From: Roseivivax sp. THAF197b
GTDB taxonomy: Bacteria > Pseudomonadota > Alphaproteobacteria > Rhodobacterales > Rhodobacteraceae
Length of the DNA: 64,000 bases
Assembly (NCBI RefSeq): GCF_009363255.1
Contig: NZ_CP045318.1
Span: 2,345,501 to 2,409,500, forward strand
Direction: 5' to 3'
In this document: positions 1-9,443 of the stretch, one piece after another
How the letters are laid out: each line of letters opens with the position of its first letter
How positions within the stretch are numbered: position 1 is the first letter of the stretch
Notes under the pieces: generated by a model
Told to the model about the DNA's origin: nothing
Seen by the model: only the letters and a program-made list of their open reading frames with translations
Database searches by the model: none
Position numbers and translations under genes: made by a program

Positions 1-2059
1 GGCGGGCGCGGTCTTCGGGCAGGCCGATGCCGTTATCCGCAATCGTGATCTCGGCCCGGTCCCCGTCGATCATCGTCAGGGCGATGCGAATTTCGGGACT
101 GTAGCTGTCGGGCGCCTGGTCCGCCTCTATGAGGCTGGTCGTCGCCTCGCCCGCATTTTTCACGAGGTTGGTCAGCGCCTGGCTGATCATCGTCGCATCG
201 AGCTCCGCGGCGACCGGCCCGTCCGGCAATGACGTCTCGAAGCGCACATCCGGTTGCCCCGCCTCCTGCAGGAGGACCACGCCCTGCACCAGATCGCGCA
301 GATCCTCGGGCTTGCGCTCTGGCTCGGGCATGCGGGCGAATTTCGAGAATTCATCGACGATGCGCCGCAGATCCCCGGTCTGGCGGATGATCACGCCGGT
401 CATCTGGTCGAGCTTCTCGGCATCGTCCTCGGGCAGCGCGCGGCCGAACTTGCGCTTGATGCGTTCTGCCGAAAGCTGAATGGGCGTGAGCGGGTTCTTG
501 ATCTCATGCGCGATGCGGCGCGCGACATCGCCCCAGGCGGCCATCCGTTGTGCGGAGACAAGGTCGGTCACATCGTCGAAGGCCACCACGTAGCCTTCAA
601 GCCCGCCATCGTCGCGGCGCCGGGTCGACATGCGCACGAGCAGGTTCTCGAGTTGTCCGTTGCGGCTGACCTTCACCTCTTCCTGCGCGACCTCCGCGCC
701 GGTCTCGATCAGGCGGTCGAAGAGCGGCCCGAATTCAGGCACCACCACGTGAATGGGATGATCCGCGCGCGTCGCACCAATGCCCAAAAGCCGCTCTGCG
801 GAGCGGTTCACGAAGGTCACCCGCCCCTCCGCATCGAGCCCCGCGACGCCCGAGGTGACCGAGGTCAGCACGGAATCGAACAGACGCTGACGCCGCTCGA
901 TCTGGCGGGTATTTTCCAGCAGGCGTTCGCGCTGGCCTTTCAGCTGCCGCGTCATCTGGTTGAAATACCGCCCCAACATGGCGATTTCGTCGTCGCCCAC
1001 GTCCTCCTTGACCTGCACGTCCAGATCGCCGGCGCCCACGCGCTGCGCCGCCCCGGTGAGACGGCCCACGGGGCGCGAAAGCCGTTCCGCGAACCACAGG
1101 CCCAGCCAGACGGCCGCCAGGATCAGCAGGACGGCAAAGCCCAGATAAAGCAGCGCGAAGTCGAAAAGCCGCCTGCCCCGTTCGCTTTCCTGTTGCTGGT
1201 AGAAACGCGCGGTTTCCTGCGTGTCGTCGAGCAGGTTGAGGATGCCGCCATCCACCTCGCGGCTGACATAAAGGTAGCGGTCCACGAAGGCCTGCAGCGG
1301 TACGAGGGCACGAAACTCGTTGTTGTCCCAATCCTCGATGATGGCGACGCCCTCATTGCGCGCCGTCGTCATCTGCGCCCGGGACGGACGCTCGTAGTCG
1401 AAAAGATAGGACCGTTCGCCGCGCGCCCGGATCTCCCGATCGCTGTCGATCACATAGGCCTCGCGCAGGCCGCGCTGGATCTGCGCCTGTCCGCTGCCCA
1501 GAAGCTGGCGCAGCTCGCCGTCATTCATCAGGGGCTGCGCGCGCCGCGTCGCATCGAGGAACCGCGCAAGCGCGCCTGCATCCTCGATAAGGTCCGCGCG
1601 GTGCTCTTCCTCATAGGCTTCTGCGGCAGACAGGGACGCGCCCACAACGTTCTGCACGCGGGTCGAGAACCAAGTCTCAAGCCCGATATTGATGGTCAGG
1701 ACCGCGAATACCGCGACGGTGATCGTGGGCAAGAGCGCCATAAGGGCGAAGACCCCCGTCAGGCGCAAATGCAGCCGCGAGCCTGCGGATTTCGCCCGTC
1801 GCGCCGCGACAAGCCCCGCGACACGCGACAGGACGAGCGCCGCAATCAGCAGGACGTAAACAAGATCGGCCAGAAGGATCAGCCGCAGGCTCAGGTCTGT
1901 CCGCTCCGCCCCCTGCAAGGGTCCGAGGACAAGATAAGTCGCGATCGCCAAAACAGGCCCGAGAAGGACAAGTCCCAGGGTGGCGGCATTCTGTACGCGC
2001 CGCATGCGTCTGAGCTGCGCAATGCGCGCCCACGACCAATTCCGTGCCCGAGTGGCCAC
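1..2059 (-). CDS. ntrY: Nitrogen regulation sensor histidine kinase NtrY (partial)
   Basis: Membrane sensor kinase of the NtrY/NtrX two-component pair; the 3' end lies beyond base 1, so only about 686 codons are present. Reading the minus strand gives N-terminal hydrophobic segments (about residues 25-46, 58-80 and 100-125), a probable periplasmic region, another membrane segment, a HAMP/PAS stretch, the H-box [12 protein letters not shown] (complement of about 485-520) and the ATP-binding G1 motif DNGIGLPED near the window edge. I chose a GTG start at 2059: an in-frame stop lies 15 bases upstream and a GAGG ribosome site precedes it; a later ATG (MRRVQNAAT) is possible. It lies 100 bp downstream of ntrC on the same strand, the usual order in Rhodobacterales, with ntrX expected just outside the window. 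Product is confident, start is moderate. Confidence 0.93.
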   Translation of the reverse strand, partial: MATRARNWSWARIAQLRRMRRVQNAATLGLVLLGPVLAIATYLVLGPLQGAERTDLSLRLILLADLVYVLLIAALVLSRVAGLVAARRAKSAGSRLHLRLTGVFALMALLPTITVAVFAVLTINIGLETWFSTRVQNVVGASLSAAEAYEEEHRADLIEDAGALARFLDATRRAQPLMNDGELRQLLGSGQAQIQRGLREAYVIDSDREIRARGERSYLFDYERPSRAQMTTARNEGVAIIEDWDNNEFRALVPLQAFVDRYLYVSREVDGGILNLLDDTQETARFYQQQESERGRRLFDFALLYLGFAVLLILAAVWLGLWFAERLSRPVGRLTGAAQRVGAGDLDVQVKEDVGDDEIAMLGRYFNQMTRQLKGQRERLLENTRQIERRQRLFDSVLTSVTSGVAGLDAEGRVTFVNRSAERLLGIGATRADHPIHVVVPEFGPLFDRLIETGAEVAQEEVKVSRNGQLENLLVRMSTRRRDDGGLEGYVVAFDDVTDLVSAQRMAAWGDVARRIAHEIKNPLTPIQLSAERIKRKFGRALPEDDAEKLDQMTGVIIRQTGDLRRIVDEFSKFARMPEPERKPEDLRDLVQGVVLLQEAGQPDVRFETSLPDGPVAAELDATMISQALTNLVKNAGEATTSLIEADQAPDSYSPEIRIALTMIDGDRAEITIADNGIGLPEDRAR

Positions 2060-2159
2060 AGCCGACCCTCGTTATCTGCGATCGCGTGATGCGACCAACC
2101 GCCATATGTTGTGGTCTCGCCGCTGCTCTGGGCAACGGGGCCACGGTTATGTTGCGGTT

Positions 2160-3533
2160 TTACATCAATTTGCGGCGTCGTGTCACGCGGATATCGAGGT
2201 CTGTGATCTTTTTCCGAAGCGTATTTCGGTTGATTCCAAGCAAATCGGCGCATTTGGCCTGGTTTCCGCCCGTCGCATCGAGGGCAATTTCGATCAGCGG
2301 CGCCTCCACTTCGCGCAGGATCCGGGTGTATAGGCCCGGCGGCGGCAGCATGTTGCCATGCAGATCGAAATATCGCCGCAGATGCCGCGCGACCGAGGTG
2401 CCCAGCTTTTCCGTATCGCCGCCGCGCAGGATCGGGCCTGTCTCGGGCTGGTTGCCGAGCACGGCCTCCACCTCGGAACGGGATATTTCCTCGGTCCGGG
2501 CGGTCAGGGACAGGCGGCGCAGCGCGTTTTCAAGCTGACGCACATTGCCCGGCCAGGAATAGGCGCGGAACAACTCTGCCGCTTCCTTGGAAAGCCAGCG
2601 TGCCGAGCCGCCCTCGCGGTCGATCCGCATCAGGAAATGCTCCGTCAGAAGGGCGATGTCATCGACTCGCTCGCGCAGGGACGGCACCTGGATCGTGGCT
2701 CCCGACAAACGGTAATAGAGGTCGCGGCGCACGCGGCCTTCCTCCATCGCGATGGACAATTCCCCCTGCGACGTCGCCATGAAGCGCGGCACATGCTCGC
2801 CCGGCACATCCATCATGCGCACGATCCGGGCCTGCACTTCCTCGTCGATATCGCCCACTTCCTCGATCAGAAGCGTCCCGCCCTTAACCCGTGCGAGGAT
2901 GCGCGACGGACCTTCGAGATCTGCCAGTTCGGAGCCCGTCACCATGACGAATGGCAGCGTGCGGCGGTCGGAGAAATCGTGAATGGCCCGCGCGATCAGG
3001 CTCTTGCCCGTGCCGGACTCGCCCGAAATCAGGACCGGCAGATCGGTGTTCATCACCTTCGCCACTAAACGGTAGAGCGCCTGCATCGCGGGCGTCTTGC
3101 CCACAAGCGGCAATTCCTCGGGGCCGTCCGCATGTTCAACGGGCTCGTCGCGGCGCGGCGCACGGTTGCGGTTTTCCAGCGCGCGGGCCGTCCGTTTCAT
3201 CAGATCCGGCAGATCGAAGGGCTTGGGCAGGTAGTCGTAGGCCTCCGCCTCGGCGGCCTGGATCGCGGTCATGATCGTGTTCTGCGCCGAGATCACGATC
3301 ACCGGCAGGTCGGGCCGGTCCTGCTGGATTTTCGGAAGCATTTCCAGACCGTTGCCATCGGGCATGACCACGTCCGATATGACCACGTCGCCCTTGCCCT
3401 CGCCGACCCAGCGCATGAGCGTCGTGAGCGACGAAGTAGCATGCACCTTGCACCCTGCCCGCGTCAGCGCCTGGGTCAGGACCGTGCGGATCGTGCGGTC
3501 GTCATCTGCAACCAGTACCGTGCCATCCATCAC
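2160..3533 (-). CDS. ntrC: Nitrogen regulation response regulator NtrC (NifR1-type, no GAFTGA)
   Basis: DNA-binding response regulator (457 aa) that switches on nitrogen-scavenging genes when phosphorylated by NtrB. Receiver domain at residues 1-120 with acidic pocket D10-D12, phospho-acceptor D54 (ISDVVMPDG) and K104; AAA+ domain about 140-370 with Walker A GESGTGKS at 171-178; Fis-type helix-turn-helix at about 412-457. The AAA+ domain is shortened: the segment between the TGSEL region and GGTLLIEE, which in ordinary NtrC carries GAFTGA (the sigma54 contact loop), is absent, and the Walker B reads LLIEE rather than LLDE. Rhodobacter capsulatus NtrC has the same loss and works with the housekeeping polymerase, so sigma54-independent activation is inferred here. 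It overlaps ntrB by four bases (ATGA), so the two are translationally coupled. Confidence 0.96.
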   Translation of the reverse strand: MMDGTVLVADDDRTIRTVLTQALTRAGCKVHATSSLTTLMRWVGEGKGDVVISDVVMPDGNGLEMLPKIQQDRPDLPVIVISAQNTIMTAIQAAEAEAYDYLPKPFDLPDLMKRTARALENRNRAPRRDEPVEHADGPEELPLVGKTPAMQALYRLVAKVMNTDLPVLISGESGTGKSLIARAIHDFSDRRTLPFVMVTGSELADLEGPSRILARVKGGTLLIEEVGDIDEEVQARIVRMMDVPGEHVPRFMATSQGELSIAMEEGRVRRDLYYRLSGATIQVPSLRERVDDIALLTEHFLMRIDREGGSARWLSKEAAELFRAYSWPGNVRQLENALRRLSLTARTEEISRSEVEAVLGNQPETGPILRGGDTEKLGTSVARHLRRYFDLHGNMLPPPGLYTRILREVEAPLIEIALDATGGNQAKCADLLGINRNTLRKKITDLDIRVTRRRKLM

Positions 3534-4615
3534 TCATTCTCCTTCGCGTCTTTGGGCGCCAGCGGCAGCGAGATGCGGAACACGGTCCGCCCCGGCACGC
3601 TGTCGACGGAAATCCAGCCGTCATGGTCGGATATGATCTTCGAGACGAGCGCGAGGCCGAGCCCCGTGCCGTTTTCGCGTCCCGAAACAAACGGCTCGAA
3701 CACGTCGCCCCGGATATCCTCGGGCAGGCCCGGCCCGTCATCGATGATCTCGATCTGCAAGGGCAACGTCTGGCCGGAGCCGTCCGCGCGGCGCAGCTTG
3801 AAGCTGTGCTCGTAGAAGGTGTGCAGGCGGATCCTGCCCCCCTCCTTCTGATCCGCCGCTTCCGAGGCATTCTTCAGAAGGTTGAGCACCACCTGCAGCA
3901 ACTGGTCGGGATCCCCATGCGCCAAGGGCAGCGACGGGTCGTAATCCTCGATCATGGTCATATGCGCGCCGAAGCCCAGAAGTGCCGAGCGGCGGGCGCG
4001 GTCCAGAACGTCGTGGATATTCACCGGTTTGCGCTCGGGCGCGGAGAGGTTTCCGAATTGCTCCACCTGCTCGAGCAGCTTCACGATGCGCCGAGTCTCG
4101 CTGACGATCAGGTCGGTCAGCTCAAGGTCGTCCTTGCTGAGCCCCATGGAGAGAAGCTGCGCCGCGCCCGCGATCCCCGCGAGCGGGTTCTTGATCTCGT
4201 GCGCGAGCATCTCGGCCATGCCGATGGCCGATTTCGCCGCCGCCTTCACCGAATTGTTCTGCGTCATGCGCCCGGCCAGCTCGCGCGGCGAGACCAGGAC
4301 GATCATCCAGTCCATCTGGCCTTGCAGCGGCGAGATATGCAGCGAGCAGATCCGCGGCGGGCGCGAACCCGTGCCGACATCGACATCATTGACGAAAAGC
4401 GGCGTCCCGTTGGCGCGCGCCTTGGCGAAACTCTCCTCGATGGGCGCATCGACGGCGAGACGGTCCCAGATGGGCTGGCCGGTGATCCACTTGGCCGAGT
4501 TGTTCATGAACCCTTCCGCGGCGGGGTTCATGTCGGCGATATTGTCCGAGGCGTCGATCAGCAGCGCCGGGATCGGCAGCGATGACCAGAGCGAGAGCGC
4601 AAGCGCGGTGTTCAT
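3530..4615 (-). CDS. ntrB: Nitrogen regulation sensor kinase NtrB
   Basis: Soluble sensor histidine kinase/phosphatase (361 aa) that controls NtrC in response to PII signalling. An N-terminal PAS-like domain (about residues 5-110) starts with [15 protein letters not shown]; the phospho-acceptor H-box is [15 protein letters not shown]-binding motifs are LLKNASEA (N-box), DDGPGLPED (G1) and NGTGLGLAL (G2). There is no signal peptide or membrane segment, as expected for NtrB. It overlaps dusB upstream (ATGA at 4612-4615) and ntrC downstream (ATGA at 3530-3533), giving a tightly coupled dusB-ntrB-ntrC operon like nifR3-ntrB-ntrC of Rhodobacter. Length and motifs match the family well. Confidence 0.96.
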   Translation of the reverse strand: MNTALALSLWSSLPIPALLIDASDNIADMNPAAEGFMNNSAKWITGQPIWDRLAVDAPIEESFAKARANGTPLFVNDVDVGTGSRPPRICSLHISPLQGQMDWMIVLVSPRELAGRMTQNNSVKAAAKSAIGMAEMLAHEIKNPLAGIAGAAQLLSMGLSKDDLELTDLIVSETRRIVKLLEQVEQFGNLSAPERKPVNIHDVLDRARRSALLGFGAHMTMIEDYDPSLPLAHGDPDQLLQVVLNLLKNASEAADQKEGGRIRLHTFYEHSFKLRRADGSGQTLPLQIEIIDDGPGLPEDIRGDVFEPFVSGRENGTGLGLALVSKIISDHDGWISVDSVPGRTVFRISLPLAPKDAKENE

Positions 4616-5589
4616 GCGGCGACCACCTCCGCTCCGATCAGCGCGGCGGGCAGAAGGCGCAACACGTCCTCCGGCGATCTGGCGGTCAGAACCTCGCGCC
4701 GCAACGCGGAAGGCGTGCCTGCCTCATCCATGTACCAGCCAAGGTGTTTGCGCGCGACTTTGAGACCGAGCTCGGCGCCGTAGAACGCGAGCATCGCCTC
4801 GTAATGCGCTGAAACCATGTCCAGAAAGGCGTTTCCGGTGGGGATGTCGGGCGCGGGTCCATATCCCAAGCCGGCCGCGATCTCGGCCAGCCGCCAGGGC
4901 GCACCCTGCGCGCCGCGCCCGACCATGACACCTGCCGCACCGGAGCGGCTCAGCGCCTGGGCCGCACTTGCCGGATCGACGATATCGCCATTCGCGATGA
5001 CCGGAATGCCGACCGCGTCTGTCACGCGTCGGATCGCGGCCCAATCCGCCCGGCCCTTGTAGAACTGGCAGCGCGTGCGTCCGTGGATCACCACCATCTG
5101 TACGCCTGCACCCTCCGCCCGGCGCGCAAGATCAGGCGCGTTCAGGCAGCCATCGTCCCAGCCGAGCCGCGTTTTCAGCGTCACAGGCACGGATACCGCG
5201 CCCACCACGGCCTCGATCAGCCGCAGCGCATGGTCGGGATCGCGCATCAAGGCAGAGCCCGAATAGCCACCCGTCACCTTTTTTGCAGGGCAGCCCATGT
5301 TGATATCGATCACCCGCGCGCCGGAGGCTTCCACGACCCGCGCGGCCTCCCCCATCCAGTAGGGATCGCGGCCTGCAAGCTGCACCGACGTGTTCTCGAT
5401 CCCGAAGCCAAGCTCGGCTTTCTCGCGCGTCGCCCATTTGCCCTGCACGAGTTCCTGGCTTGCGACCATCTCGCTCACCACCAGCCCCGCGCCGAACCGC
5501 GACACGAGGTTTCGAAAGGGCAGATCCGTGATTCCCGCCAGAGGCGCGAGAAAGACCGGGGTGGAAATGGCAGTGCCGCCGAGTTTCAC
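4612..5589 (-). CDS. dusB: tRNA-dihydrouridine synthase DusB (NifR3)
   Basis: FMN-dependent enzyme that reduces uridine to dihydrouridine in tRNA (325 aa). TIM-barrel signature near the N-terminus (LAPLAGITDLPFR), the catalytic-cysteine motif NMGCPAKKVTGGYSGSAL, and the FMN phosphate region ANGDIVDP / GVMVGRGAQG are all present. I place the start at the GTG at 5589, giving MKLGGTAISTPVF as in other NifR3 proteins; an ATG at 5646 would add 19 residues with no family resemblance. It is the first gene of the operon that continues into ntrB and ntrC. The link between this tRNA enzyme and nitrogen control is conserved in alphaproteobacteria, but no regulatory role of DusB itself can be read from the sequence. 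Confidence 0.95.
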   Translation of the reverse strand: MKLGGTAISTPVFLAPLAGITDLPFRNLVSRFGAGLVVSEMVASQELVQGKWATREKAELGFGIENTSVQLAGRDPYWMGEAARVVEASGARVIDINMGCPAKKVTGGYSGSALMRDPDHALRLIEAVVGAVSVPVTLKTRLGWDDGCLNAPDLARRAEGAGVQMVVIHGRTRCQFYKGRADWAAIRRVTDAVGIPVIANGDIVDPASAAQALSRSGAAGVMVGRGAQGAPWRLAEIAAGLGYGPAPDIPTGNAFLDMVSAHYEAMLAFYGAELGLKVARKHLGWYMDEAGTPSALRREVLTARSPEDVLRLLPAALIGAEVVAA

Positions 5590-5759
5590 TCGAAAACGCC
5601 TATTTGGTGTGCAGATGCTTCCAGCTACTCCGCAGCCTGCGATCAATCAACGCCATACGGGGTTTACGCGGCACCGCCTCCGGGCAGTTGCGTAAATTTT
5701 AGGCAGACACCGCAAAGATTGCGCCCATTCAGCCGCTCTTCTAAGGATACCTGCGTCAG

Positions 5760-6437
5760 ATGAAGGACCAGATTTTGCGCTATGCCGCGATCATTGTCGC
5801 TGCCGGTCGGGGCACCCGCGCCGGTGGCCAAGTGCCCAAGCAATGGCAGGACGTTGCGGGCCGCCCTGTCGCGGCCTGGACGCTTGAGCGGTTCGCAGGC
5901 GCCACGACGCGCATCCTCGTCGTCAACGAAAGCGACATGGAGCATGCCCGCCAGTTCGCCACCACCCCGGACATCCGTGTGGTGACAGGCGGAGCGAGCC
6001 GTGCTGCCTCGGTGCGTGCGGGGCTCGACGCGCTGGTCGACAACGCCCCGGAGCGCGTCCTCATCCACGATGTCGCCCGGCCCTGCATCACATCAACTGT
6101 CATCGACAACGTTCTGACTGCGCTTGATAATTTCGCAGGCGCAGCTCCAGCGTTACCGGTGACCGATGCGCTGTGGTCCGGGCGGGATGGACAGGTTGCG
6201 GGGATCACGCCCCGCGACGGGCTTTTCCGTGCACAAACACCGCAGGGCTTTCACTATCCCGCCATCCTTGCCGCTCACGCAAGCGCCAGCCCCGACGCGG
6301 CTGACGATGTTGCGGTCGCATTGGCCGCAGGCCTGCCTGTCGCCATCGTCGAAGGCTCTGAAGACAATCTGAAAATCACCGGCCCCGCGGATTTTGCCCG
6401 CGCAGCCGCGATCCTGGAGAGACAGAATGGACATTAG
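5760..6437 (+). CDS. ispD: 2-C-methyl-D-erythritol 4-phosphate cytidylyltransferase IspD
   Basis: Third step of the non-mevalonate isoprenoid pathway: transfers CMP from CTP to methylerythritol phosphate (225 aa). The nucleotide-binding start [21 protein letters not shown], the [10 protein letters not shown] motif and the C-terminal [11 protein letters not shown] are characteristic. It is transcribed divergently from the dusB-ntrBC operon; 170 bases separate the two starts. The next gene, ispF, begins 11 bases before the ispD stop in another frame. Many alphaproteobacteria carry a fused IspDF; here the two activities are on separate, overlapping genes. Confidence 0.96.
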   Translation: MKDQILRYAAIIVAAGRGTRAGGQVPKQWQDVAGRPVAAWTLERFAGATTRILVVNESDMEHARQFATTPDIRVVTGGASRAASVRAGLDALVDNAPERVLIHDVARPCITSTVIDNVLTALDNFAGAAPALPVTDALWSGRDGQVAGITPRDGLFRAQTPQGFHYPAILAAHASASPDAADDVAVALAAGLPVAIVEGSEDNLKITGPADFARAAAILERQNGH

Positions 6438-6906
6438 GCTCGGCAACGGGTTCGACGTGCATCGCTTCGCCCCCGGCGACCACGTCACGCTGTGTGGCGT
6501 GAACATTCCGCATCACAGCCGCCTCGACGGTCATTCCGATGCGGATGTCGCCATGCACGCGGTCACGGATGCGATCTACGGCGCCTTGGCCGAGGGTGAT
6601 ATCGGACGTCATTTCCCGCCCTCCGACCCTCAGTGGAAGGGCGCTGCCAGCGACATCTTTCTGCGCCATGCCATGGCATTGGCCAAGACGCGCGGCTTTA
6701 CGATATCGAACATAGATGTGACGATTATTTGCGAAACACCCAAGGTGACCCCGCACGCATCGGACATGATTGCAAAAATGGCTTCGATCATGGAGCTTGA
6801 CCCGTCGCGCGTCTCGATCAAGGCCACCACCTCCGAACAGCTCGGATTCACAGGGCGCGAGGAAGGCATCGCGACGATCGCAACGGCTGCCTTGGTGGCG
6901 CCATGA
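6427..6906 (+). CDS. ispF: 2-C-methyl-D-erythritol 2,4-cyclodiphosphate synthase IspF
   Basis: Fifth step of the non-mevalonate pathway: cyclises CDP-methylerythritol 2-phosphate to the cyclodiphosphate (159 aa, usual length). The zinc-site motif GFDVHRF at the N-terminus, the [18 protein letters not shown] block and the C-terminal [16 protein letters not shown] are family hallmarks. I start at the ATG at 6427 ([12 protein letters not shown]); an upstream in-frame ATG at 6394 would add 11 residues lying inside ispD. It overlaps ispD by 11 bases and pgpA by four, so the isoprenoid and phospholipid genes are one transcription unit. Confidence 0.96.
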   Translation: MDIRLGNGFDVHRFAPGDHVTLCGVNIPHHSRLDGHSDADVAMHAVTDAIYGALAEGDIGRHFPPSDPQWKGAASDIFLRHAMALAKTRGFTISNIDVTIICETPKVTPHASDMIAKMASIMELDPSRVSIKATTSEQLGFTGREEGIATIATAALVAP

Positions 6907-7391
6907 CCCGGATGATCGCGACCGTCCTCGGCGTTGGCTATCTGCGCCCGGCGCCGGGCACCTGGGGCTCGCTTGCCGCGCTGCCGCTTTTCTGGGGCCT
7001 GTATGAGCTTGTCGGCTTTTTCGGCACACTGCTGGCCATTGCAGTTGTCACGGCGCTCGGCACGTGGGCCATTGCCGCCGAAACCAGAGGCAAGAGCGAT
7101 CATGACCCGTCCGAGATCGTGATCGACGAGGTCGCAGGGCAATGGATTGCTTTGCTGACAGTGGCTTACGGCGCGCACTTCACCGGAAGCGACATCATCG
7201 CCCTGTGGCCAGGCTGGGTCGCAGGCTTCGTCTTCTTCCGCCTGTTCGACATCTGGAAACCCTGGCTGGTGGGCCGGGCCGATCGCATGGGCACGGCCTG
7301 GGGCGTCATGCTTGACGACCTGATCGCCGGCGCTTTCGCGGCGCTGGCGACCTTCGTGCTGGGTGCCCTCTGGCACGTGGTCTTCCTGTGA
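6903..7391 (+). CDS. pgpA: Phosphatidylglycerophosphatase A
   Basis: Inner-membrane phosphatase that makes phosphatidylglycerol from phosphatidylglycerophosphate (162 aa). The typical start with [19 protein letters not shown], the acidic [11 protein letters not shown] motif and [13 protein letters not shown] are present, with three to four hydrophobic segments. The ATG overlaps the ispF stop (ATGA), and the stop overlaps the GTG start of the next gene, so translation is coupled through this operon. Confidence 0.95.
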   Translation: MTRMIATVLGVGYLRPAPGTWGSLAALPLFWGLYELVGFFGTLLAIAVVTALGTWAIAAETRGKSDHDPSEIVIDEVAGQWIALLTVAYGAHFTGSDIIALWPGWVAGFVFFRLFDIWKPWLVGRADRMGTAWGVMLDDLIAGAFAALATFVLGALWHVVFL

Positions 7392-7861
7392 GCGCGCTGG
7401 CAGGAAACCTGCTCAAGGCAGCCCAGGCGCGCGGGGTCACGATCACCACGGCCGAAAGCTGTACGGGCGGCATGATTTCCGCGGCGATCACGGATATCGC
7501 GGGCTCCTCCGCGGTGTTCGAGCGCGGCTTCGTCACCTACTCCAATGCCGCGAAGACGGAGATGTTGGGCGTGTCCGAGGCGACGCTTGCCGCCCATGGC
7601 GCCGTCTCCGAAGAGGTCGCGCGCGAGATGGCGCAGGGCGCAAAAGACGCGGCGCGCGCGGATCTCGCCGTCGCGGTCACCGGCATCGCAGGCCCCGGCG
7701 GGTCGGAGCACAAGCCCGAAGGCCGGGTCTGCTTTGCCCTGGCAACTAAAGACGGGATTTCCAGCGAAACCGTCGAATTCGGCGCGATTGGACGGGCGCA
7801 GGTCCGGGCGAACACACGGGGCCACGCCCTGCAAATGCTGCTCGATGCGTTGACCGTGTAG
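7388..7861 (+). CDS. pncC: Nicotinamide-nucleotide amidase (CinA C-terminal domain, PncC)
   Basis: Stand-alone CinA C-terminal domain (157 aa) that deamidates nicotinamide mononucleotide for NAD recycling. Motifs TTAESCTGGMISAAIT (active-site serine region), YSNAAKTEMLGV, and VTGIAGPGGSEHKPEGRV are clear. The molybdopterin-binding-like N-terminal half of full-length CinA is absent, which is common in proteobacteria. Translation starts at a GTG overlapping the pgpA stop. It is the last gene of the ispD-ispF-pgpA-pncC unit and faces genes on the other strand. Confidence 0.94.
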   Translation: MSALAGNLLKAAQARGVTITTAESCTGGMISAAITDIAGSSAVFERGFVTYSNAAKTEMLGVSEATLAAHGAVSEEVAREMAQGAKDAARADLAVAVTGIAGPGGSEHKPEGRVCFALATKDGISSETVEFGAIGRAQVRANTRGHALQMLLDALTV

Positions 7862-7874
7862 GTCGCGACACGCC

Positions 7875-8120
7875 TTACGAGGTTGTGTCGACGCGGCCTG
7901 CCTCGGGCGGGAGGCTTGCGATCTGCCCGATCAGGTAGCCATTTGCCGCCTCCCGACCCAAAGGCCTGACAGGCGCCTCGCTGTGCGGCTGTGGGGCCGG
8001 TGGTGGGAGCAAGAGCTGATCCGTTTTCCTGTCGTCTTGCCTGTCCATGACCCGTCTCGTGCAAAATGCACGCAGGGTCTGACGCGGCAATCGGGCGAAA
8101 TTCGGGAAAATCGCCGACAT
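7875..8120 (-). CDS. Small hypothetical protein (doubtful)
   Basis: Possible 81-residue reading frame in the gap between pncC and ratA, same strand as ratA. An internal ATG at 8048 would give a 57-residue protein (starting MDRQDDRKTDQ) with a weak GAGA-type ribosome site; the proline-rich middle (LLLPPPAPQPHSEAP) is followed by REAANGYLIGQIASLPPEAGR. I recognise no domain, membrane segment or signal. Kept because it fills the only space between two genes and its last part is not random-looking, but it may be non-coding. Confidence 0.3.
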   Translation of the reverse strand: MSAIFPNFARLPRQTLRAFCTRRVMDRQDDRKTDQLLLPPPAPQPHSEAPVRPLGREAANGYLIGQIASLPPEAGRVDTTS

Positions 8121-8141
8121 GATAGGGAAGGGTTAACGTCT

Positions 8142-8585
8142 CTAGCCGTAAAGTGCTGCGGCCCGCCGCTCAAATGCGCGTACGATTCGCTGCATTGCCT
8201 CATAGAAGAACATGCCGGCCGCGCCTTGCAGGATGCGGTTCTTGAACTCAAAATCCACGAAGAAGGAGACTTCGCACCCGCCTTCCACATTCCTGAAATT
8301 CCAGCGGCTTTCCATGTATCGGAATGGCCCGTCGAGGTATTCGGTATCGATCTGGCCTTTTTCGGGCCAAAGCGTCACGCGGCTGCCAAACCGTTCGCGG
8401 AACACTTTGAACGAGATCACCAGATCGGCCAGCATTTCTGTGCGGTCACCTTTGTCTTCGGTCGAACGGACCCGTGCTGCCGCGCACCATGGCAGGAATT
8501 CGGGATATTTCCCGACATCCGCCACAAGCGAATACATCTGATCCGCCGTGTAAGGCAGCTTCTTCGTCTCGGAATGCGTGGTCAT
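8142..8585 (-). CDS. Coq10/RatA-type START-domain protein
   Basis: Single START-like (polyketide cyclase) domain protein (147 aa) of the Coq10/RatA family. Homologues bind ubiquinone and are needed for respiratory quinone delivery; E. coli RatA was described as a ribosome-associated toxin, so automatic names vary. Motifs [23 protein letters not shown] and the C-terminal [16 protein letters not shown] are family-typical. I choose the ATG at 8585 ([12 protein letters not shown]), which has a GGAG site eight bases upstream, over the ATG at 8609. Its exact role here is not decided by the sequence. Confidence 0.88.
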   Translation of the reverse strand: MTTHSETKKLPYTADQMYSLVADVGKYPEFLPWCAAARVRSTEDKGDRTEMLADLVISFKVFRERFGSRVTLWPEKGQIDTEYLDGPFRYMESRWNFRNVEGGCEVSFFVDFEFKNRILQGAAGMFFYEAMQRIVRAFERRAAALYG

Positions 8586-8655
8586 GAGGCTCCGGTCCGG
8601 TGGTGACACTGCGCAAAGATGTCGTATAGAGGCACGGGGAAATCAAGGGATCGGG

Positions 8656-9219
8656 ATGTCTCAGCCTGCCACACAACCGCGCACGCAACCGGCCTATGTC
8701 ATCGATGAGATGATATCAGCAAAGTCGATCGCCGCCCGGATCGAGGCGCTCGCGCGCAAGATCGAAGCGGAATTCGACGCCACCGACAAGCTGGTCGTCG
8801 TGGGGCTGTTGCGGGGCTCCTTCGTTTTCATTGCCGATCTCGTGCGCGAACTGCGCCTGCCGGTCGAGGTCGATTTCCTTGAGGTCTCCTCCTACGGTGA
8901 CGCGATGGAGAGCAGCCGGGAAGTGCGCATTCTCAAGGACTTGCGGACCGGCATTGAAGGGCGCGACGTGCTCGTGGTCGAAGATATCGTCGATACCGGC
9001 TACACGCTCAGCCACGTGATCCGCCTGCTGCAAAGTCGCAATCCGCACAAGCTGCGCACCATTGCACTTCTGGACAAGCCGTCGCGGCGTGAGGTCGAGG
9101 TGCGCGCCGACTGGATCGGCTTCGACATCCCGGATGAATTTGTCGTGGGATATGGCATCGATTACGCCCAGCGGGATCGCAACCTGCCGCATATCGGCAA
9201 AGTCCGCTTCACCGAATAG
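8656..9219 (+). CDS. hpt: Hypoxanthine phosphoribosyltransferase
   Basis: Purine salvage enzyme converting hypoxanthine (and usually guanine) with PRPP to the nucleotide (187 aa). The PRPP-binding signature [17 protein letters not shown], the flexible-loop region [10 protein letters not shown] and the C-terminal [19 protein letters not shown] are diagnostic. The ATG at 8656 (MSQPATQP) follows AAGGGA; upstream in-frame ATGs lie in the ratA promoter region. It is divergent from ratA, 70 bases between starts, and is followed after seven bases by a small membrane protein gene. Confidence 0.94.
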   Translation: MSQPATQPRTQPAYVIDEMISAKSIAARIEALARKIEAEFDATDKLVVVGLLRGSFVFIADLVRELRLPVEVDFLEVSSYGDAMESSREVRILKDLRTGIEGRDVLVVEDIVDTGYTLSHVIRLLQSRNPHKLRTIALLDKPSRREVEVRADWIGFDIPDEFVVGYGIDYAQRDRNLPHIGKVRFTE

Positions 9220-9226
9220 GCCTGAT

Positions 9227-9406
9227 ATGCGGATGCTCATGCGGATGCGGCTCTGGGCGCAGAACCCCAAGAGCGAGAAGCAGGTCAAATTCATGCTGGC
9301 GATCATCGCCGCCTGCCTTGCGCTATACGCCGTGGAGCGCTGGATCGGCTGGCCCGACGCGCTGAGCACGAACCGCACCGCGCCGCCGAACCGGGTGGCC
9401 GATTGA
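9227..9406 (+). CDS. Small single-pass membrane protein of unknown function
   Basis: Predicted 59-residue protein directly behind hpt (seven bases after its stop), so probably co-transcribed. It has a basic N-terminus (MRMLMRMRLWAQNPKSEK), one hydrophobic helix (about residues 23-40, MLAIIAACLALYAVERW) and a short polar tail. The positive-inside rule suggests the N-terminus is cytoplasmic. Several nearby ATGs make the exact start uncertain. I do not recognise the family and give no function. Confidence 0.65.
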   Translation: MRMLMRMRLWAQNPKSEKQVKFMLAIIAACLALYAVERWIGWPDALSTNRTAPPNRVAD

Positions 9407-9443
9407 GTGCTGCGCCGTGCGGGTCAGGTCTCCGCCCCCTCAA

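Noticed and set aside
254..2089. Long open frame of 611 codons on the plus strand
   Set aside because: It is antisense to ntrY, whose minus-strand reading gives clear kinase motifs; high GC keeps the opposite frame open.
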